Positions 1 through 9,637 of a stretch of DNA of 64,000 nt are shown here, piece after piece. Source of the stretch: Corynebacterium sp. zg-331 (GTDB lineage Bacteria > Actinomycetota > Actinomycetes > Mycobacteriales > Mycobacteriaceae); the NCBI RefSeq assembly GCF_014267345.1, contig NZ_JACMYD010000003.1, positions 1-64,000 on the forward strand, in the 5' to 3' direction. The notes under the pieces are model-generated. The model had not been told where the DNA came from and ran no database searches. It saw only the letters and a list, made by a program, of their open reading frames with translations. The position numbers were made by a program, and so were the translations under genes. Each line of letters opens with the position of its first letter. The stretch's first letter is position 1.

Positions 1-210
1 CTATCGAGTTCTCACACAACACAACCACAACCCACACCCAAGACTCTACTTACACCATCCGGGTTGGTGCCGCGGCGACTCCCCATAACCTACACACCCA
101 CCACCACACACACAAACACCCAGGCCACACCACGTTTTTCCACCCTTGTTCACCTCACGTCCCACCCACACTCACCTCCCATCTCCACCACGATCCCACC
201 CAACCCGCCC

Positions 211-970
211 TCACCCGAGACCATGAACTCCATCGCCTTGTCCCACGTCGATCGCCGAGGCGGCGTCGGAAAGCTGGATCCCGCTCGCCCACATCAAGAG
301 GACCGTGTCCTCGATGCCGCGCTTCCTGGCAGCCCGCCGCACCGTGGCGCCCAGTACCCACATGACCGGAGCGAGGAACGGCTTACCCAGTTCACGGGCA
401 AAATCAACGTCGGGTGCGCCCACCACGGACACCGTCCTCCCGCCGGGGCGCAGAACCTGCATGGAGCACAGCGTTTCCTCGCCGCCGAGGGTGTCCAGCA
501 CGAAGTCATAATCCTGCACGTGAATCTTCGCAGCGCTGCGTGCGATAGTCCACAACGTTGGCCCCCCAACCGGCGAGCCACCTCCACATTGGGGGTGCTC
601 ACGGTGGTCGCCACGGTGGCCCCAAAGTGTTTGGCCACCTGAATCACCACGGAGCCAAGACCGCCGCTGCCGCCTTGGATAAACACCTTCGTCACTGGGT
701 TTAACCTGAGCCTTCTCCGCGAAGGCCTGGATGGCGGTGAGCAATACGAGCGGGAGGGCAGCGGCCTCTCGGAACGACATTCCCTGGAGCAGGGGGGCTA
801 TGTCCGCCACGTCCACGGCGAGATATTCCGCGAAGGTCCCGATCCGGTGGATCGAGGGGCGACCAAACACCGCATCCCCCGCCGCGGAGCCCGTGACTCC
901 CCGACCCACCTGGGTAATGACACCGGCAAACTCCTGCCCCATCGCCGCAACCCTCGCTATCGTGTAAGTA
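211..970 (-). pseudogene. Decayed quinone oxidoreductase / zinc-independent alcohol dehydrogenase
   Basis: Pieces of a medium-chain NAD(P)H:quinone oxidoreductase lie in different frames. One frame, read down from 942, gives MGQEFAGVITQVGRG and, further on, DYDFVLDTLGGEETL. The Rossmann stretch GGSGGLGSVVIQVAKHFGA is in another frame, between about 690 and 560. At least two indels are therefore needed. The first 50 or so residues of the family (GroES-like start) are missing, because the neighbouring flavin oxidoreductase gene ends at 997. The open frame continues a few codons upstream of 942, so the cut lies near 970. This is a remnant, not a working enzyme. The family is clear; the original substrate cannot be told. 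Confidence 0.75.
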
Positions 971-996
971 CCCCTCCCACCGGACAGGGGGCGAGA

Positions 997-2082
997 TCAG
1001 GCAAAGGGATAGTCCACGTACCCTTTCTCCCCCGCAGAGTAGAAGGTCGCGGGGTCGGGAGCATTCAGCCCCAGGCCCTCCTCCCAGCGACGCACAAGGT
1101 CCGGGTTGGCGATCAGCTGCCTGCCCACCGCCACGGCGTCGGCACGCCCACCCTCCAAGAGCCCTTGAGCCTCCCGCTCATCCGTGACCGTGGCAAAGCC
1201 GGTATTGAGAATCACCCTGGTGGTGCCGTTGGCGCGGGCGGCCTCCGCCAGCTCCGCGATCAAGCCGCTCGACGCAGCGTCCTTGTGCAGCAGGGACACG
1301 TAGGCCAGGCCCAGATCCCCCACCGCCTCCAACAGGCCCCGATAGGTCGCCAGCGTTTCCTCCGGGTCCTCCTCCAGCACCCCCTGGATGTTATGCTCCG
1401 GCGAGAGCCGCAGGCCCACCCGATCGGCCCCGATCTCGTCCGCCACCGCACGGATCACCATCTCGGGTAAGCGGCGCCTGTTCTCGGGGCTGCCGCCGAA
1501 CTCGTCCTCGCGGCGATTAGAGGAGGGAGCCAGGAACTCGTGCAGCAGGTAGCCGTTCGCCCCGTGGATCTCTACGCCGTCCAGGCCCGCATCGGTCGCT
1601 GCACGCGCGGCGGCCCGGAACTCCTCGACGATCCTCAGCATCTCCTCCACGAGCAGGGGGCGCGGCACGGGGGCGTCCACCTTCCCGTCAAAAGTGTGCA
1701 CCTGCGTGCCCGAGGCCACCGCGCTCGGCGCCTGCGGTTCCCTTCCCTCCAGCAGATCCGGGTGGGACATGCGTCCACCGTGCATGACCTGCATGAACAA
1801 CACGCCGCCGCGCTCGTGCACGGCGCGGGCCACGGCGGCCCACCCCTCGCGCTGCTCGGGCGTTTCGACGCCCGCCTGCCCCGGGAAAGCGCGGCTCTTC
1901 ACCGTGGGGAACGTGCCCTCCGTGACCACCAGCCCGGCCGAAGCGCGCTGCGCATAATACTCCGCGTGCAGCGACGTGGGCACCCCGCTGCGACCAGCTC
2001 GTTGGCGGGTCAGGGCGGCCATCGTGACGCGGTTCTTGAGGGCATAGCGGCCTAGGGTTAGGGGCTCGAAAAGTGAGGTCAT
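997..2082 (-). CDS. NADH:flavin oxidoreductase, old yellow enzyme family
   Basis: This is an FMN-dependent ene-reductase of the OYE/NemA type, 361 residues and about full length for the family. It reduces activated C=C bonds or nitro compounds with NAD(P)H in the cytosol; the natural substrate is unknown. The TIM barrel opens with SLFEPLTLGRYALKNRV. The substrate-anion pair is seen in EIHGANGYLLHEFL at about residue 172, followed by the classic SSNRREDEFGGSPENR. The FMN phosphate end is near GRADAVAVGRQLIANPDL. I start at the ATG at 2082, because the longer open frame adds 47 residues unlike any OYE N-terminus. No clear Shine-Dalgarno sequence is visible, and a GTG nine bases upstream is possible. 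The gene sits between two decayed regions. Confidence 0.9.
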   Translation of the reverse strand: MTSLFEPLTLGRYALKNRVTMAALTRQRAGRSGVPTSLHAEYYAQRASAGLVVTEGTFPTVKSRAFPGQAGVETPEQREGWAAVARAVHERGGVLFMQVMHGGRMSHPDLLEGREPQAPSAVASGTQVHTFDGKVDAPVPRPLLVEEMLRIVEEFRAAARAATDAGLDGVEIHGANGYLLHEFLAPSSNRREDEFGGSPENRRRLPEMVIRAVADEIGADRVGLRLSPEHNIQGVLEEDPEETLATYRGLLEAVGDLGLAYVSLLHKDAASSGLIAELAEAARANGTTRVILNTGFATVTDEREAQGLLEGGRADAVAVGRQLIANPDLVRRWEEGLGLNAPDPATFYSAGEKGYVDYPFA

Positions 2083-3298
2083 ACGGGGCACAACACAGGA
2101 AACATCGGCGCTATTCCCGATGCCCTTTGGCCCCCTTCGGCTTTTACTCACGATACTCTCGGAAACCGCGCCGCCCCTTGCGCCGCGTAGCGATACGCTC
2201 TCCGCATGGGGATAAACCAACACCGCCTCTGCGCGGAGGCGACAGGATTGAGCGAAAACTCCCCGGCACCGAAGTATATGACTTAATCTATGACACAGCC
2301 GCTACCACAGCGAGTCCAGCGCTTAACCCCACCCCCAAGATCGGCCTGAACTTAAAAATCTTCATTGTACCCAGCACCTCACCCCCGCCGCTTCGCAATT
2401 TTCATGATCTTTACCATATTGCACACCCTTGTATAGGCACCCTCATCAGAATATTCTTATTGCACAGCGAAAAAACGCTTGACACTCACCTCAGTCACCT
2501 CAATACCGACCATCACCTTCTCCCCACTCGCGACAGCAGGAACATGTGAAGTCAGCTCAGCGACCGCGTCCCCCGCCTCCCCAAAAAGAAGATGAAGATG
2601 CGGTACCGCCGGGATCTCACGACTACTCCGCTAGTGGAGAGACCTACGGCCACACACACTTTCCCTAGATTATAATCCATCCCAGGAAGAGCGAACAATA
2701 GTCGTCTATCTGGGGTAAAATTCACACCACATGCGAAAAAGTTATTGTCGCTAAAATTACCCACAGCGGCGATCTCCGATAGAAGTACTATTCGCGGAAG
2801 AAAAGCGGCCACGACGTAAAGACCAGAGCATTTTGACCATAAGGATCCAGCCCCCATGAAGAGCATTACCTGCTGCATCGTTTACGCACAATACCCCGAC
2901 GGAAGTGGCCATTATTAGCCTTCGCGGCTTCACCACAAGAGGCACGGGAAATAAACCGATCGCTCCAAGTTTTAGGAAAGGGAATCACCGGGCGCTGGGA
3001 GGAATTTTCAGTCGACGTACCCACCTTAGACGCAGCCCTCTACGCAGTTTTTCCGGCAATGCAGAATTGGGAAAAATGAAAGCGTGTTTGATCCGATGTG
3101 TCACGGAATATATACCACGCTTGAGGAAGCACATTCAGCTACTCAAGCCAAAAACCGCTGGGCGGAAAATAATAGCCCTAAGCTGTATGTCCTACCTTTC
3201 CGACTGGGATGGCAGCATGGCGCTGTCTTGAGCGATGGGCAGTCCTGGCCTCCAGACCACATTTAGTACAGATGGACTGGAGTTCCTCGACAATGGCG
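2083..3298. other. Decayed lower-GC region with gene fragments
   Basis: About 1.2 kb is visibly less GC-rich than the flanks and holds no intact gene I trust. The best protein-like piece is on the plus strand from about 2846 to 3075. It is an open frame with no start, ending VPTLDAALYAVFPAMQNWEK before a stop. Another frame follows at 3084-3266, starting MFDPMCHGIYTTLEEAHSAT. They could be successive parts of one frameshifted gene. I do not recognise either. The 108-residue minus-strand frame at 2552-2878 has no family features. The pattern fits an old insertion now being lost. Confidence 0.45.
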
Positions 3299-3607
3299 AT
3301 GAAGAGTGCAGAGCTCTTCGCTGGTGGAGGCGGACTCTCGCCTGGTTCCGCGCTCCTTCGGCATCGAAAGGCCGTACCCGCGCCAGCTTCAGCGACTACT
3401 GCGAGTTTCATCAAGCTGCACCTCACCCGCGGTGGTGGTGTCTACGGTGCGACCGAGAGGCAGCTTAGCGATCTCGCCGAAGAAAACCTCGCCGAGCCAT
3501 GCGGTTCCCGTCTCGAGTTCAAGATCTGCGTTGCCCCAGGTAGCGGCGAGCCGGTGGTGTGGGGAGCGATGGGGCACATGGGGGGCTATCGTGGGGCTAT
3601 GGGGTAA
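3299..3607 (+). pseudogene. Possible remnant of a DNA cytosine-5 methyltransferase N-terminus
   Basis: An ATG at 3299 opens a frame reading KSAELFAGGGGLSPGSALL. This matches the S-adenosylmethionine-binding motif I at the extreme N-terminus of Dcm-type C5 methyltransferases (AELFAGxGGLxLG). After about 25 residues the likeness ends, and no PCQ or ENV catalytic motif follows before the stop at 3607. If the match is real, this is what remains of a restriction-modification methylase. A chance match is possible because only motif I is present. The low GC and fragmented neighbours fit a lost mobile R-M locus. Confidence 0.4.
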
Positions 3608-3682
3608 ATATGAGGCGTGAATGTACCCTATTACACGCTATCCCCCACTGACTATCTCCGCTGGCCAGAGGTATAAAGACAC

Positions 3683-3718
3683 AAAAAGCCCCCTGAACAG
3701 CAACGCTGTCCAGGGGCT
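3683..3718 (-). terminator. Rho-independent terminator of ssrA
   Basis: Read on the minus strand, AGCCCCTGGACAG and its near-complement CTGTTCAGGGGGCT form a 13-14 bp hairpin with a tiny loop, followed by TTTTT. It lies four bases beyond the tmRNA 3' end. Confidence 0.85.
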
Positions 3719-3721
3719 ATG

Positions 3722-4097
3722 TGGAGCCGCCGGGAATCGAACCCGGGTCCTCCGTGACCTCACCAGGGCTTCTCCGTGCGCAGTTCGCGCGGAATCCCTC
3801 CTCGGCTCTCTGGATCGGGCAAACACGTCCAGACGATGAGCCCAGCCAACGGTGGGAGTCCCGTAACACCCCGCTGGCCCGGCGTTACAGCTAGTCCCTT
3901 AGTCGATGCCAGATTCCGGGACAGGGACACATCCCGGGCTGACAGACACGCGCTCGCTAATTAGGCAGCGAGGGCGTAGTCGCGCTGAGTGTTCTCGGCG
4001 CTTATCAGATTGCTACGACGCTTAACGGTGGTCTCTAGCCTGCACCGGCACGCTTCCCCTGGTGACATTCACGGAGTCGAAACCAAAGATCGGCCCC
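3722..4097 (-). ncRNA. ssrA: Transfer-messenger RNA (tmRNA)
   Basis: tmRNA rescues stalled ribosomes together with SmpB and tags the unfinished protein for proteolysis. The 5' acceptor arm GGGGCCG (from 4097) pairs with CGGCTCC at the 3' end, including one G-U pair. The T-arm GGGTTCGATTCCC lies just before it. The tag frame, on the minus strand at 3999-3961, reads AENTQRDYALAA then TAA, the corynebacterial form with the usual LAA degradation signal. The discriminator A is followed by CAT, so the CCA end is not encoded and must be added. smpB is about 430 bases upstream on the same strand, with a DUF488 gene between. Confidence 0.96.
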
Positions 4098-4160
4098 ATA
4101 CGCGCAAAGCGGGTTGTGCTCTTCTTTGCGTTTTTGCCTACCCTACCGCCCCCATGCCTC

Positions 4161-4532
4161 TCACGCAAGCCCGGCACCGGCCTCCCTCAGCCACCGGGCC
4201 AGCACCACGGCGTGGTTGCACTCCCGATCGCGCGCGGCATAGAGAAGGCTCACGTCCCCCTCATCCGCGAGGAAAAGGAGGCGATCGACGTCCGGGTTTG
4301 GTTCGGCCAGCTCCGCCCGGTACCGGCGGGCAAACTCGTCGAAGCGGTTCGGATCGTGCCCAAACCAGCGGCGCAGCTCGACGCTGGGCGCGGCCTCGGG
4401 CAACCAGAGGTCATAGGAAAGGTCCTTCTTGGCCACACCGCGAGGCCACAGGCGATCCACGAGCACGGCGGTGCCGCTCGATTGGACCCGCCCGGCGAGC
4501 AGGTCGTGTACCTTGATCGGGGTAATACTCAC
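4161..4532 (-). CDS. DUF488 family protein
   Basis: The product is a 123-residue cytosolic protein of the DUF488 (YeaO-like) family, whose function is unknown. The family signature VLVDRLWPRGVAKKDLSYD is clear near residue 25, and the C-terminal half has FADEGDVSLLYAARDRECNHA-like sequence typical of the family. The GTG start at 4532 overlaps the smpB stop as GTGA, so the two genes are very likely co-transcribed and translationally coupled. The longer open frame upstream only re-reads smpB in another frame. Its place between smpB and ssrA is a neighbourhood, not evidence of a role in ribosome rescue. Confidence 0.85.
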   Translation of the reverse strand: MSITPIKVHDLLAGRVQSSGTAVLVDRLWPRGVAKKDLSYDLWLPEAAPSVELRRWFGHDPNRFDEFARRYRAELAEPNPDVDRLLFLADEGDVSLLYAARDRECNHAVVLARWLREAGAGLA

Positions 4533-5038
4533 GCGTGGATCCCCTTGATCTTGCGGCCGAGGTCGCGCACGATCTCGCGTTCCTCGGTGCGTCGTTTGAT
4601 GCTCTGCCGCTTGTCGTGAGCCTGCTTGCCCTCCGCCAGGCCGAGTTCCACCTTGAGGCGGCCGCCCTTGAAATAGAGGGAAAGCGGTACGAGGGTCTTG
4701 CGCCCGTCGCGCACCTTGCCCATGAGGGAATCGATCTCCCGGCGATGCAGGAGGAGCTTGCGCACGCGGCGCGGGGAGTGGTTGGTCCAGGACCCCCGGG
4801 AGTATTCGGGGATGTGAAGGTGGCGCAGCCAGACCTCGCCGTCGTCGATGGTGGCGAAGGCCTCCACCAGGGAGGCCTTGCCCTCGCGCAGGGACTTCAC
4901 CTCCGTGCCCACGAGCGCAATGCCGCATTCATAGGTGTCGAGGATGGTGTAGTCGTGGCGGGCCTTGCGGTTGGTGGCGATGACCCCGGCGCCACCAACC
5001 ACCTTTTTTTTCTTCTTTTTGGCCATAGTGATAGCCAT
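4529..5038 (-). CDS. smpB: SsrA-binding protein SmpB
   Basis: SmpB binds tmRNA, occupies the mRNA channel of stalled ribosomes with its C-terminal tail and starts trans-translation. The 169-residue product has the oligonucleotide-binding core IATNRKARHDYTILDTYECG and VGTEVKSLREGKASL, and the conserved basic tail ending with a GRKIKGIHA helix. I chose the ATG at 5038 because a GGGG-rich stretch stands just upstream; an in-frame ATG at 5026 (MAKKKKKK) is a possible alternative. It follows ftsX after 14 bases and overlaps DUF488 by four, so ftsE, ftsX, smpB and DUF488 form one run, with the partner RNA ssrA just beyond. Confidence 0.95.
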   Translation of the reverse strand: MAITMAKKKKKKVVGGAGVIATNRKARHDYTILDTYECGIALVGTEVKSLREGKASLVEAFATIDDGEVWLRHLHIPEYSRGSWTNHSPRRVRKLLLHRREIDSLMGKVRDGRKTLVPLSLYFKGGRLKVELGLAEGKQAHDKRQSIKRRTEEREIVRDLGRKIKGIHA

Positions 5039-5052
5039 GCTACCCCGGTGGG

Positions 5053-5955
5053 TTACTTGCGCACATACGCCCGCAGGGTGATTTCTGCGGTCAAGGCGGC
5101 AAAGATTATGCCCACGAGCACCACGCCGGGTACCACGAGCCAGATATCGGAGCTGGTCACCGGGGCGATGAGCCGGGCCTCGTAGAGGCCGGAGAGCGCC
5201 TTGTCCACCACGAAGGCCTTGCCGAGGAAGAGACCCAGGGTGGAAAAGACCGCACCGATGAGGGTGGCGGCCACGGCCTCCAGGATGAAGGGGGCCTGGG
5301 TGTACCACCGGGAAGCGCCCACCATGCGCATGATGGCCATCTCGTCGCGGCGATTATAGGCGGCGATCTGCACCATATTGGCGATGAGGAACACCGCGGC
5401 CAGGGCCTGGACGGCGGCCAGCAGGAAGGTGGCATTGCGCACAGAATCCAGGTTGTCCGTGGCCCCGCGCAGGTCATCGACCTGATCGACGACCTCGGCC
5501 ACCTGGGGCATGTCCTCCACGGCCTCCAGCGGCGTGGTATCCAGTGGATCGGTCAGGCGCACGTGGAGGGCCGCGGGCAGGGCGTCCTTGTCGGTGTCCT
5601 TCACCAGCTCGGGGTCGGTGTTCTGGAAGACCTCCACGAAGCGCTCGTAGGATTGCTCCCGGGAGCGGAACGTTATGCTCTCCACGCCGTCGGCGCCGTC
5701 GAGGGCCTCGTAGACTTCCTGGCACTCCGTGGAGGAGCAGTCCTCGTCCCCGGCGGAGATCTCCTCGTCGAGTTGGATCATCACCTCCACCCGGTCGAGG
5801 TAGATCTGCTTGGTCTCCGCCGTCATGTTGGTGACCAGAAAACCGGTGGCCAGCAGGGCCAGGGAGATCGCGGTGGTGATCACCAGCGCGATGGTCATGG
5901 TGATGTTGCGCGCGAGGCCTTTGGCGGCCTCGCGCAGCACGAATCCGATGTTCAT
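5053..5955 (-). CDS. ftsX: Cell division protein FtsX
   Basis: FtsX is the membrane half of the FtsEX complex, which controls peptidoglycan hydrolases (in actinobacteria the RipC type) at the division site. The 300-residue protein has an N-terminal membrane segment around residues 22-44, and an extracytoplasmic domain of about 120 residues with two close cysteines (EDCSSTECQE) that could form a disulfide. Three further membrane segments follow from about residue 170 to the end. The ATG at 5955 has AGAAAGG upstream. The frame is open for 20 further codons, but those read through the gap from ftsE. It lies 25 bases downstream of ftsE, as is usual. Confidence 0.95.
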   Translation of the reverse strand: MNIGFVLREAAKGLARNITMTIALVITTAISLALLATGFLVTNMTAETKQIYLDRVEVMIQLDEEISAGDEDCSSTECQEVYEALDGADGVESITFRSREQSYERFVEVFQNTDPELVKDTDKDALPAALHVRLTDPLDTTPLEAVEDMPQVAEVVDQVDDLRGATDNLDSVRNATFLLAAVQALAAVFLIANMVQIAAYNRRDEMAIMRMVGASRWYTQAPFILEAVAATLIGAVFSTLGLFLGKAFVVDKALSGLYEARLIAPVTSSDIWLVVPGVVLVGIIFAALTAEITLRAYVRK

Positions 5956-5980
5956 CGTGGCTCTAACCTTTCTTCTCGCG

Positions 5981-6670
5981 CTAGTGGGACTCGCCGTAGA
6001 CGCCGTGGGCGTCATCGCGCACCAGGTCGCCGAGCTTGAGTTCGATCACGCGGCGGCGCATGTCATTGACGGCGCGAGCGTTGTGTGTGGAGGCGATCAC
6101 CGTGGTACCGGTGCGGTTAATCAGGGTCAGCAGGTTCATGATCCCGTCCGAGGTGTCGGGGTCGAGATTGCCGGTGGGTTCGTCGGCAAGCAGCACCTTT
6201 GGGCGGTTCACGAAGGCGCGAGCGATGGCCACGCGTTGCTGCTCGCCGCCGGAGAGCTCGCCGGGCATGCGGTTCGCCTTGGCCTCAAGCCCCACGAGCT
6301 CGAGGGTCTCGGGTACAGATTTTTCGATCTCGCGGCGCTTGGTGCCAATGACTTCGAGGGCGAAGGCCACGTTGTCATACACCGTCATCTTGGGCAGCAG
6401 GCGGAAATCCTGGAACACGTATCCGATGCTGCGGCGTAGCTCGTTGACCTGCTTGCCGCGAAGCTTATTGACGTGGAAGGAATCCACGTGAATGTTGCCG
6501 GAGGTGAGCGTCTCCTCCCTGATCAGCAGCTCAAGAAAGGTGGACTTGCCCGAGCCGGAAGGGCCAATGAGGAATACGAACTCCCCCGGCTTGATCTCCA
6601 GGGAGATGTTATTGAGCGCGGGCCGGGTGGAGGTCTTGTAGACCTTGGTGACGGAGTCGAACGTAATCAC
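5981..6670 (-). CDS. ftsE: Cell division ATP-binding protein FtsE
   Basis: FtsE is the ABC-type ATPase that drives FtsX. The 229-residue protein has Walker A GPSGSGKS near residue 37, the Q-loop in YVFQDFRLL, the signature LSGGEQQR, Walker [12 protein letters not shown] and the switch histidine in ASTHNAR. The start is a GTG at 6670 ([12 protein letters not shown]), the N-terminus expected for actinobacterial FtsE. The longer frame adds 36 unrelated residues reaching back towards prfB. The usual order prfB-ftsE-ftsX-smpB-ssrA is kept. Confidence 0.95.
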   Translation of the reverse strand: MITFDSVTKVYKTSTRPALNNISLEIKPGEFVFLIGPSGSGKSTFLELLIREETLTSGNIHVDSFHVNKLRGKQVNELRRSIGYVFQDFRLLPKMTVYDNVAFALEVIGTKRREIEKSVPETLELVGLEAKANRMPGELSGGEQQRVAIARAFVNRPKVLLADEPTGNLDPDTSDGIMNLLTLINRTGTTVIASTHNARAVNDMRRRVIELKLGDLVRDDAHGVYGESH

Positions 6671-6723
6671 GCTTGATGAGTCTAGCCAATACCCAGGCCA
6701 GAGGAAACGCCTGCGAAAATTGT

Positions 6724-7851
6724 TTATCGCTGTGACAGCGGCGAGCCCCCCTCTTCCTGCTGCTGGGCCATGCGCCACCGGATGCCGGACTCCAACAGGC
6801 CGTCGATATCCCCATCGAGCACCTTGGCCGGGTCACCCACCTCGTAGCCGGTGCGCAAGTCCTTGACCATCTGGTAAGGGTGCAGCACGTAGGAACGCAT
6901 CTGGTTGCCCCACGAGGCGTTGCCACCCGCCCCCAGGGCGTCGAGCTCGGCGCGCTCCTCCTGGCGCTTACGCTCCAGGAGCTTGGCCTGGAGCACCCGC
7001 ATGGCCGAGGCGCGGTTTTGGATCTGCGACTTCTCGTTCTGACAGGTCACCACGATTCCCGTGGGGATGTGGGTGAGGCGCACCGCGGAGTCGGTGGTAT
7101 TAACCGACTGCCCGCCGGGCCCGGAGGAGCGATACACGTCCACGCGGACCTCGGCCTCGGGAACGTCGATGTGATCGGTTTGCTCCACCACCGGCAGCAC
7201 CTCGACCTCTGCGAAGGAGGTCTGCCGACGTCCCTGGTTATCGAAGGGACTGATGCGCACCAGGCGATGCGCGCCCTGCTCCACGGAGAGCTGGCCGTAC
7301 ATGTAATCGCCGTGCACCACGAAGGTCGCGGACTTGATTCCTGCCTCCTCCGCGTAGGAGATGTCGTAGACGTCCACGGAGTGGGAGTTCTTCTCCGCCC
7401 AGCGGATATACATGCGCATGAGCATCTCCGCCCAGTCCGCCGCGTCCACCCCACCCGCGCCGGAGCGAATGTTGATCACGGCCTCGCGGGCATCGTACTC
7501 CCCGGAGAGCATGGTCTTGACCTCCAGCGACTCGATGGCCTCGCGCAACTCGGCGCGTTCTTGCTCCGCCAGGGCCAGGCCGCCTTCTTCCTCCTCGGCC
7601 AGCTCATACATCACCGGCAGGTCGTCCAGGCGCCCGCGCAGATCCTTCAGCCGGCGCAGTTGCGCCTGCACGTTGGATAACTCCGTGGTCACGGTCTGGG
7701 CGTGCTCGGGATCGTCCCACAAGGCGGGGTCGGCGGCCTGAGCCTCTAACTCGCGCGCGCGCGTCGCCATCTCCTCGGGGTCCATCACCCGCTCGATGGT
7801 GGTGAGCGTGGCATCAAGGTCCTGAAGGTCTGACGTAATCTCCGGTCGCAT
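6724..7851 (-). CDS. prfB: Peptide chain release factor 2
   Basis: RF2 ends translation at UGA and UAA. The 375-residue protein carries the SPF tripeptide anticodon near residue 200 ([11 protein letters not shown]) and the catalytic GGQ at residues 246-248 ([15 protein letters not shown]). The frame is continuous from [10 protein letters not shown]. There is no in-frame UGA near codon 25, so the autoregulatory frameshift known from Escherichia coli prfB is absent here. It heads the minus-strand run into ftsEX and is divergent from the inositol-phosphatase-like gene at 7978. Confidence 0.96.
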   Translation of the reverse strand: MRPEITSDLQDLDATLTTIERVMDPEEMATRARELEAQAADPALWDDPEHAQTVTTELSNVQAQLRRLKDLRGRLDDLPVMYELAEEEEGGLALAEQERAELREAIESLEVKTMLSGEYDAREAVINIRSGAGGVDAADWAEMLMRMYIRWAEKNSHSVDVYDISYAEEAGIKSATFVVHGDYMYGQLSVEQGAHRLVRISPFDNQGRRQTSFAEVEVLPVVEQTDHIDVPEAEVRVDVYRSSGPGGQSVNTTDSAVRLTHIPTGIVVTCQNEKSQIQNRASAMRVLQAKLLERKRQEERAELDALGAGGNASWGNQMRSYVLHPYQMVKDLRTGYEVGDPAKVLDGDIDGLLESGIRWRMAQQQEEGGSPLSQR

Positions 7852-7977
7852 GGTTGCTTATTCTACCGGCTGCGCCGCGCTCCTCCCCCACGACGGTGCG
7901 CGGCAAGCATGCCCACCAACCGCGGATCGCCACCCGCGACGCCCCAGCTCGAACACCATTAAGGCACAATAAGACCC

Positions 7978-8850
7978 ATGACCGACAGCACGGAACAAGC
8001 TCCGTCCGAGGAACGCCTGGCGGAGATGGTGGCCGCCCTCGCCAAGACCTTTGCGGTGGCCCACGCCGAAGACCCCGACGACCGCCTGGCCACCGCGCTC
8101 GTCTTCAACGCGGGCCGCCTGGCCTGGCGGATGCGCGAGGGCGGGATCGCCACCGAATACAAGACCTCCCGCACCGACGTGGTCACCGACGCCGATCGCG
8201 CCGCCGAGCGCTTCATCACCGCCGCCCTGGGGCTGCTGCGCCCCGAGGACGGACTGCTGGGAGAAGAAGGCGCCGAGCGACAAGGCACGAGCGGACGCGC
8301 CTGGGTGATCGACCCCGTGGACGGCACCTATAACTTCGCCTCCGGCTCGGATTACTGGTGCTCCGCCCTGGCGTTGGTGGAGGGCGATCCGCGCGCCCCA
8401 AGGCGGGTGCTCTTGGGCGCGGTGCATCGCCCCGCGATGGGCTATACCTGGTGCGGCGGGCCGGACCTCCCCACCACCCGCGATCAGCAGCCGGTCCCCG
8501 CCCTCGCCCCCGCAGCACTAGGCGAGATCAGCCTGGCCACCTACCTGCACCCCACCTGGATGGCCCACCCCGAGGTGCAGGGGCCGTGGGCCGCCGTGGC
8601 CCGGCGGGCCGCCACCGTGCGCATGCTGGGCGCCGGGTCGGTGGACCTCGCCGGGGTGGCCGACGGCAGCCTAGGGGCATGGATGCAGCACAGCGTCCCC
8701 GCCTGGGACTGGCTGCCCGGAAAGGCCCTCGTGGCGGGGGCCGGGGGCAGCACACGCGAGGTCGCCGCCGGTGGGGTGACCTGGTGCATCGCCGGCAACG
8801 CCACCGCCGTAGACGCAATCGCAGAACTATTGGAGGAGTCCCATGAGTGA
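7978..8850 (+). CDS. Inositol monophosphatase family protein
   Basis: This is a metal-dependent phosphatase of the inositol-monophosphatase/FBPase superfamily, 290 residues. The metal motifs are visible: GEEGAE near residue 98, then [12 protein letters not shown] near residue 110, and the C-terminal WDWLPGKAL in the place of the usual WDxAA. Its substrate cannot be read from sequence; inositol phosphate, fructose bisphosphate or an adenosine bisphosphate are possible. The next gene hisN is a paralogue overlapping it by eight bases, so the pair is an operon and may have arisen by tandem duplication. It is divergent from prfB across 126 bases. The ATG has a weak AAGG upstream. Confidence 0.88.
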   Translation: MTDSTEQAPSEERLAEMVAALAKTFAVAHAEDPDDRLATALVFNAGRLAWRMREGGIATEYKTSRTDVVTDADRAAERFITAALGLLRPEDGLLGEEGAERQGTSGRAWVIDPVDGTYNFASGSDYWCSALALVEGDPRAPRRVLLGAVHRPAMGYTWCGGPDLPTTRDQQPVPALAPAALGEISLATYLHPTWMAHPEVQGPWAAVARRAATVRMLGAGSVDLAGVADGSLGAWMQHSVPAWDWLPGKALVAGAGGSTREVAAGGVTWCIAGNATAVDAIAELLEESHE

Positions 8851-9637
8851 CCTCGACCTCGCGCTGCGGCTAGCCGATGCCGGCGACGCGCTGACCCTCG
8901 ATCGCTTCGAGGCCAGTGACCTCAGCGTCAACGCCAAGCCGGATATGACCCCCGTCAGCGACGCGGATCTCGCCTGCGAACGCGAGCTGCGCGCCCTTCT
9001 CGCCGCGCGGCGCCCACAGGACGCGGTACTCGGGGAGGAGTTCGGCGGCGAGCCCGTCCTGCACGGACGTCAGTGGGTGATCGATCCTATCGACGGCACC
9101 AAGAATTACGTGCGCGGGGTTCCCGTATGGGCCACGCTCATCAGCCTGCTCGTCGATGGCCGCCCTGTCCTCGGCGTGATCTCCGCACCGGCGCTGGCGC
9201 GCCGCTGGTACGCCGCCGAGGGCCGCGGCGCGTGGCGCACCTTCGCCGGGGGCGAGCCGACCCGACTGCGCGCCTCACAGGTGAGCTCCCTGGGCGACGC
9301 CTCCCTGTCCTTTTCCTCGCTGTCGGGATGGACGGAGCGCGGGCTGCGCGATCCCTTCCTCGCTCTGACCGAACGCACCTGGCGACTGCGCGGCTACGGC
9401 GACTTCTTTTCCTACTGCCTGGTGGCCGAGGGCGCGGTGGACATCGCCGCCGAGCCGGAGGTCTCCCTGTGGGACCTCGCCGCACTGTCGTGCCTGGTCA
9501 CGGAGGCTGGGGGCCGGTTCAGCTCACTATCCGGTCAGGATGGTCCACACGGGGGCGACGCGGTGGCCACCAACGGCCTGCTGCACGAGGAGGTCCTCGC
9601 GGCGCTGGGGGATTCGCCTCTCACGGAGCACCATTAG
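8843..9637 (+). CDS. hisN: Histidinol-phosphatase HisN, inositol monophosphatase type
   Basis: HisN removes phosphate from histidinol phosphate, the penultimate histidine-synthesis stage; actinobacteria use this fold instead of the HAD or PHP types. The 264-residue protein has GEEFGG near residue 66, [15 protein letters not shown] near residue 78 and [17 protein letters not shown] near residue 210. The [13 protein letters not shown] stretch after the metal motif is typical of HisN. The ATG lies inside the end of the preceding gene (eight-base overlap) with GGAGGAG upstream. The assignment to histidine synthesis rests on likeness to corynebacterial HisN and on its place near prfB. Confidence 0.88.
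   Translation: MSDLDLALRLADAGDALTLDRFEASDLSVNAKPDMTPVSDADLACERELRALLAARRPQDAVLGEEFGGEPVLHGRQWVIDPIDGTKNYVRGVPVWATLISLLVDGRPVLGVISAPALARRWYAAEGRGAWRTFAGGEPTRLRASQVSSLGDASLSFSSLSGWTERGLRDPFLALTERTWRLRGYGDFFSYCLVAEGAVDIAAEPEVSLWDLAALSCLVTEAGGRFSSLSGQDGPHGGDAVATNGLLHEEVLAALGDSPLTEHH

Noticed and set aside
64..642. 192-codon plus-strand open frame at the left edge
   Set aside because: It is antisense to the decayed oxidoreductase and its N-terminal part is low-complexity Thr/Pro from AC-rich DNA.
2073..2549. 158-codon plus-strand open frame
   Set aside because: No ribosome site, no family features, composition unlike the neighbouring proteins.
7770..7790. Programmed frameshift in prfB
   Set aside because: The frame is continuous from the start codon; no in-frame UGA near codon 25.
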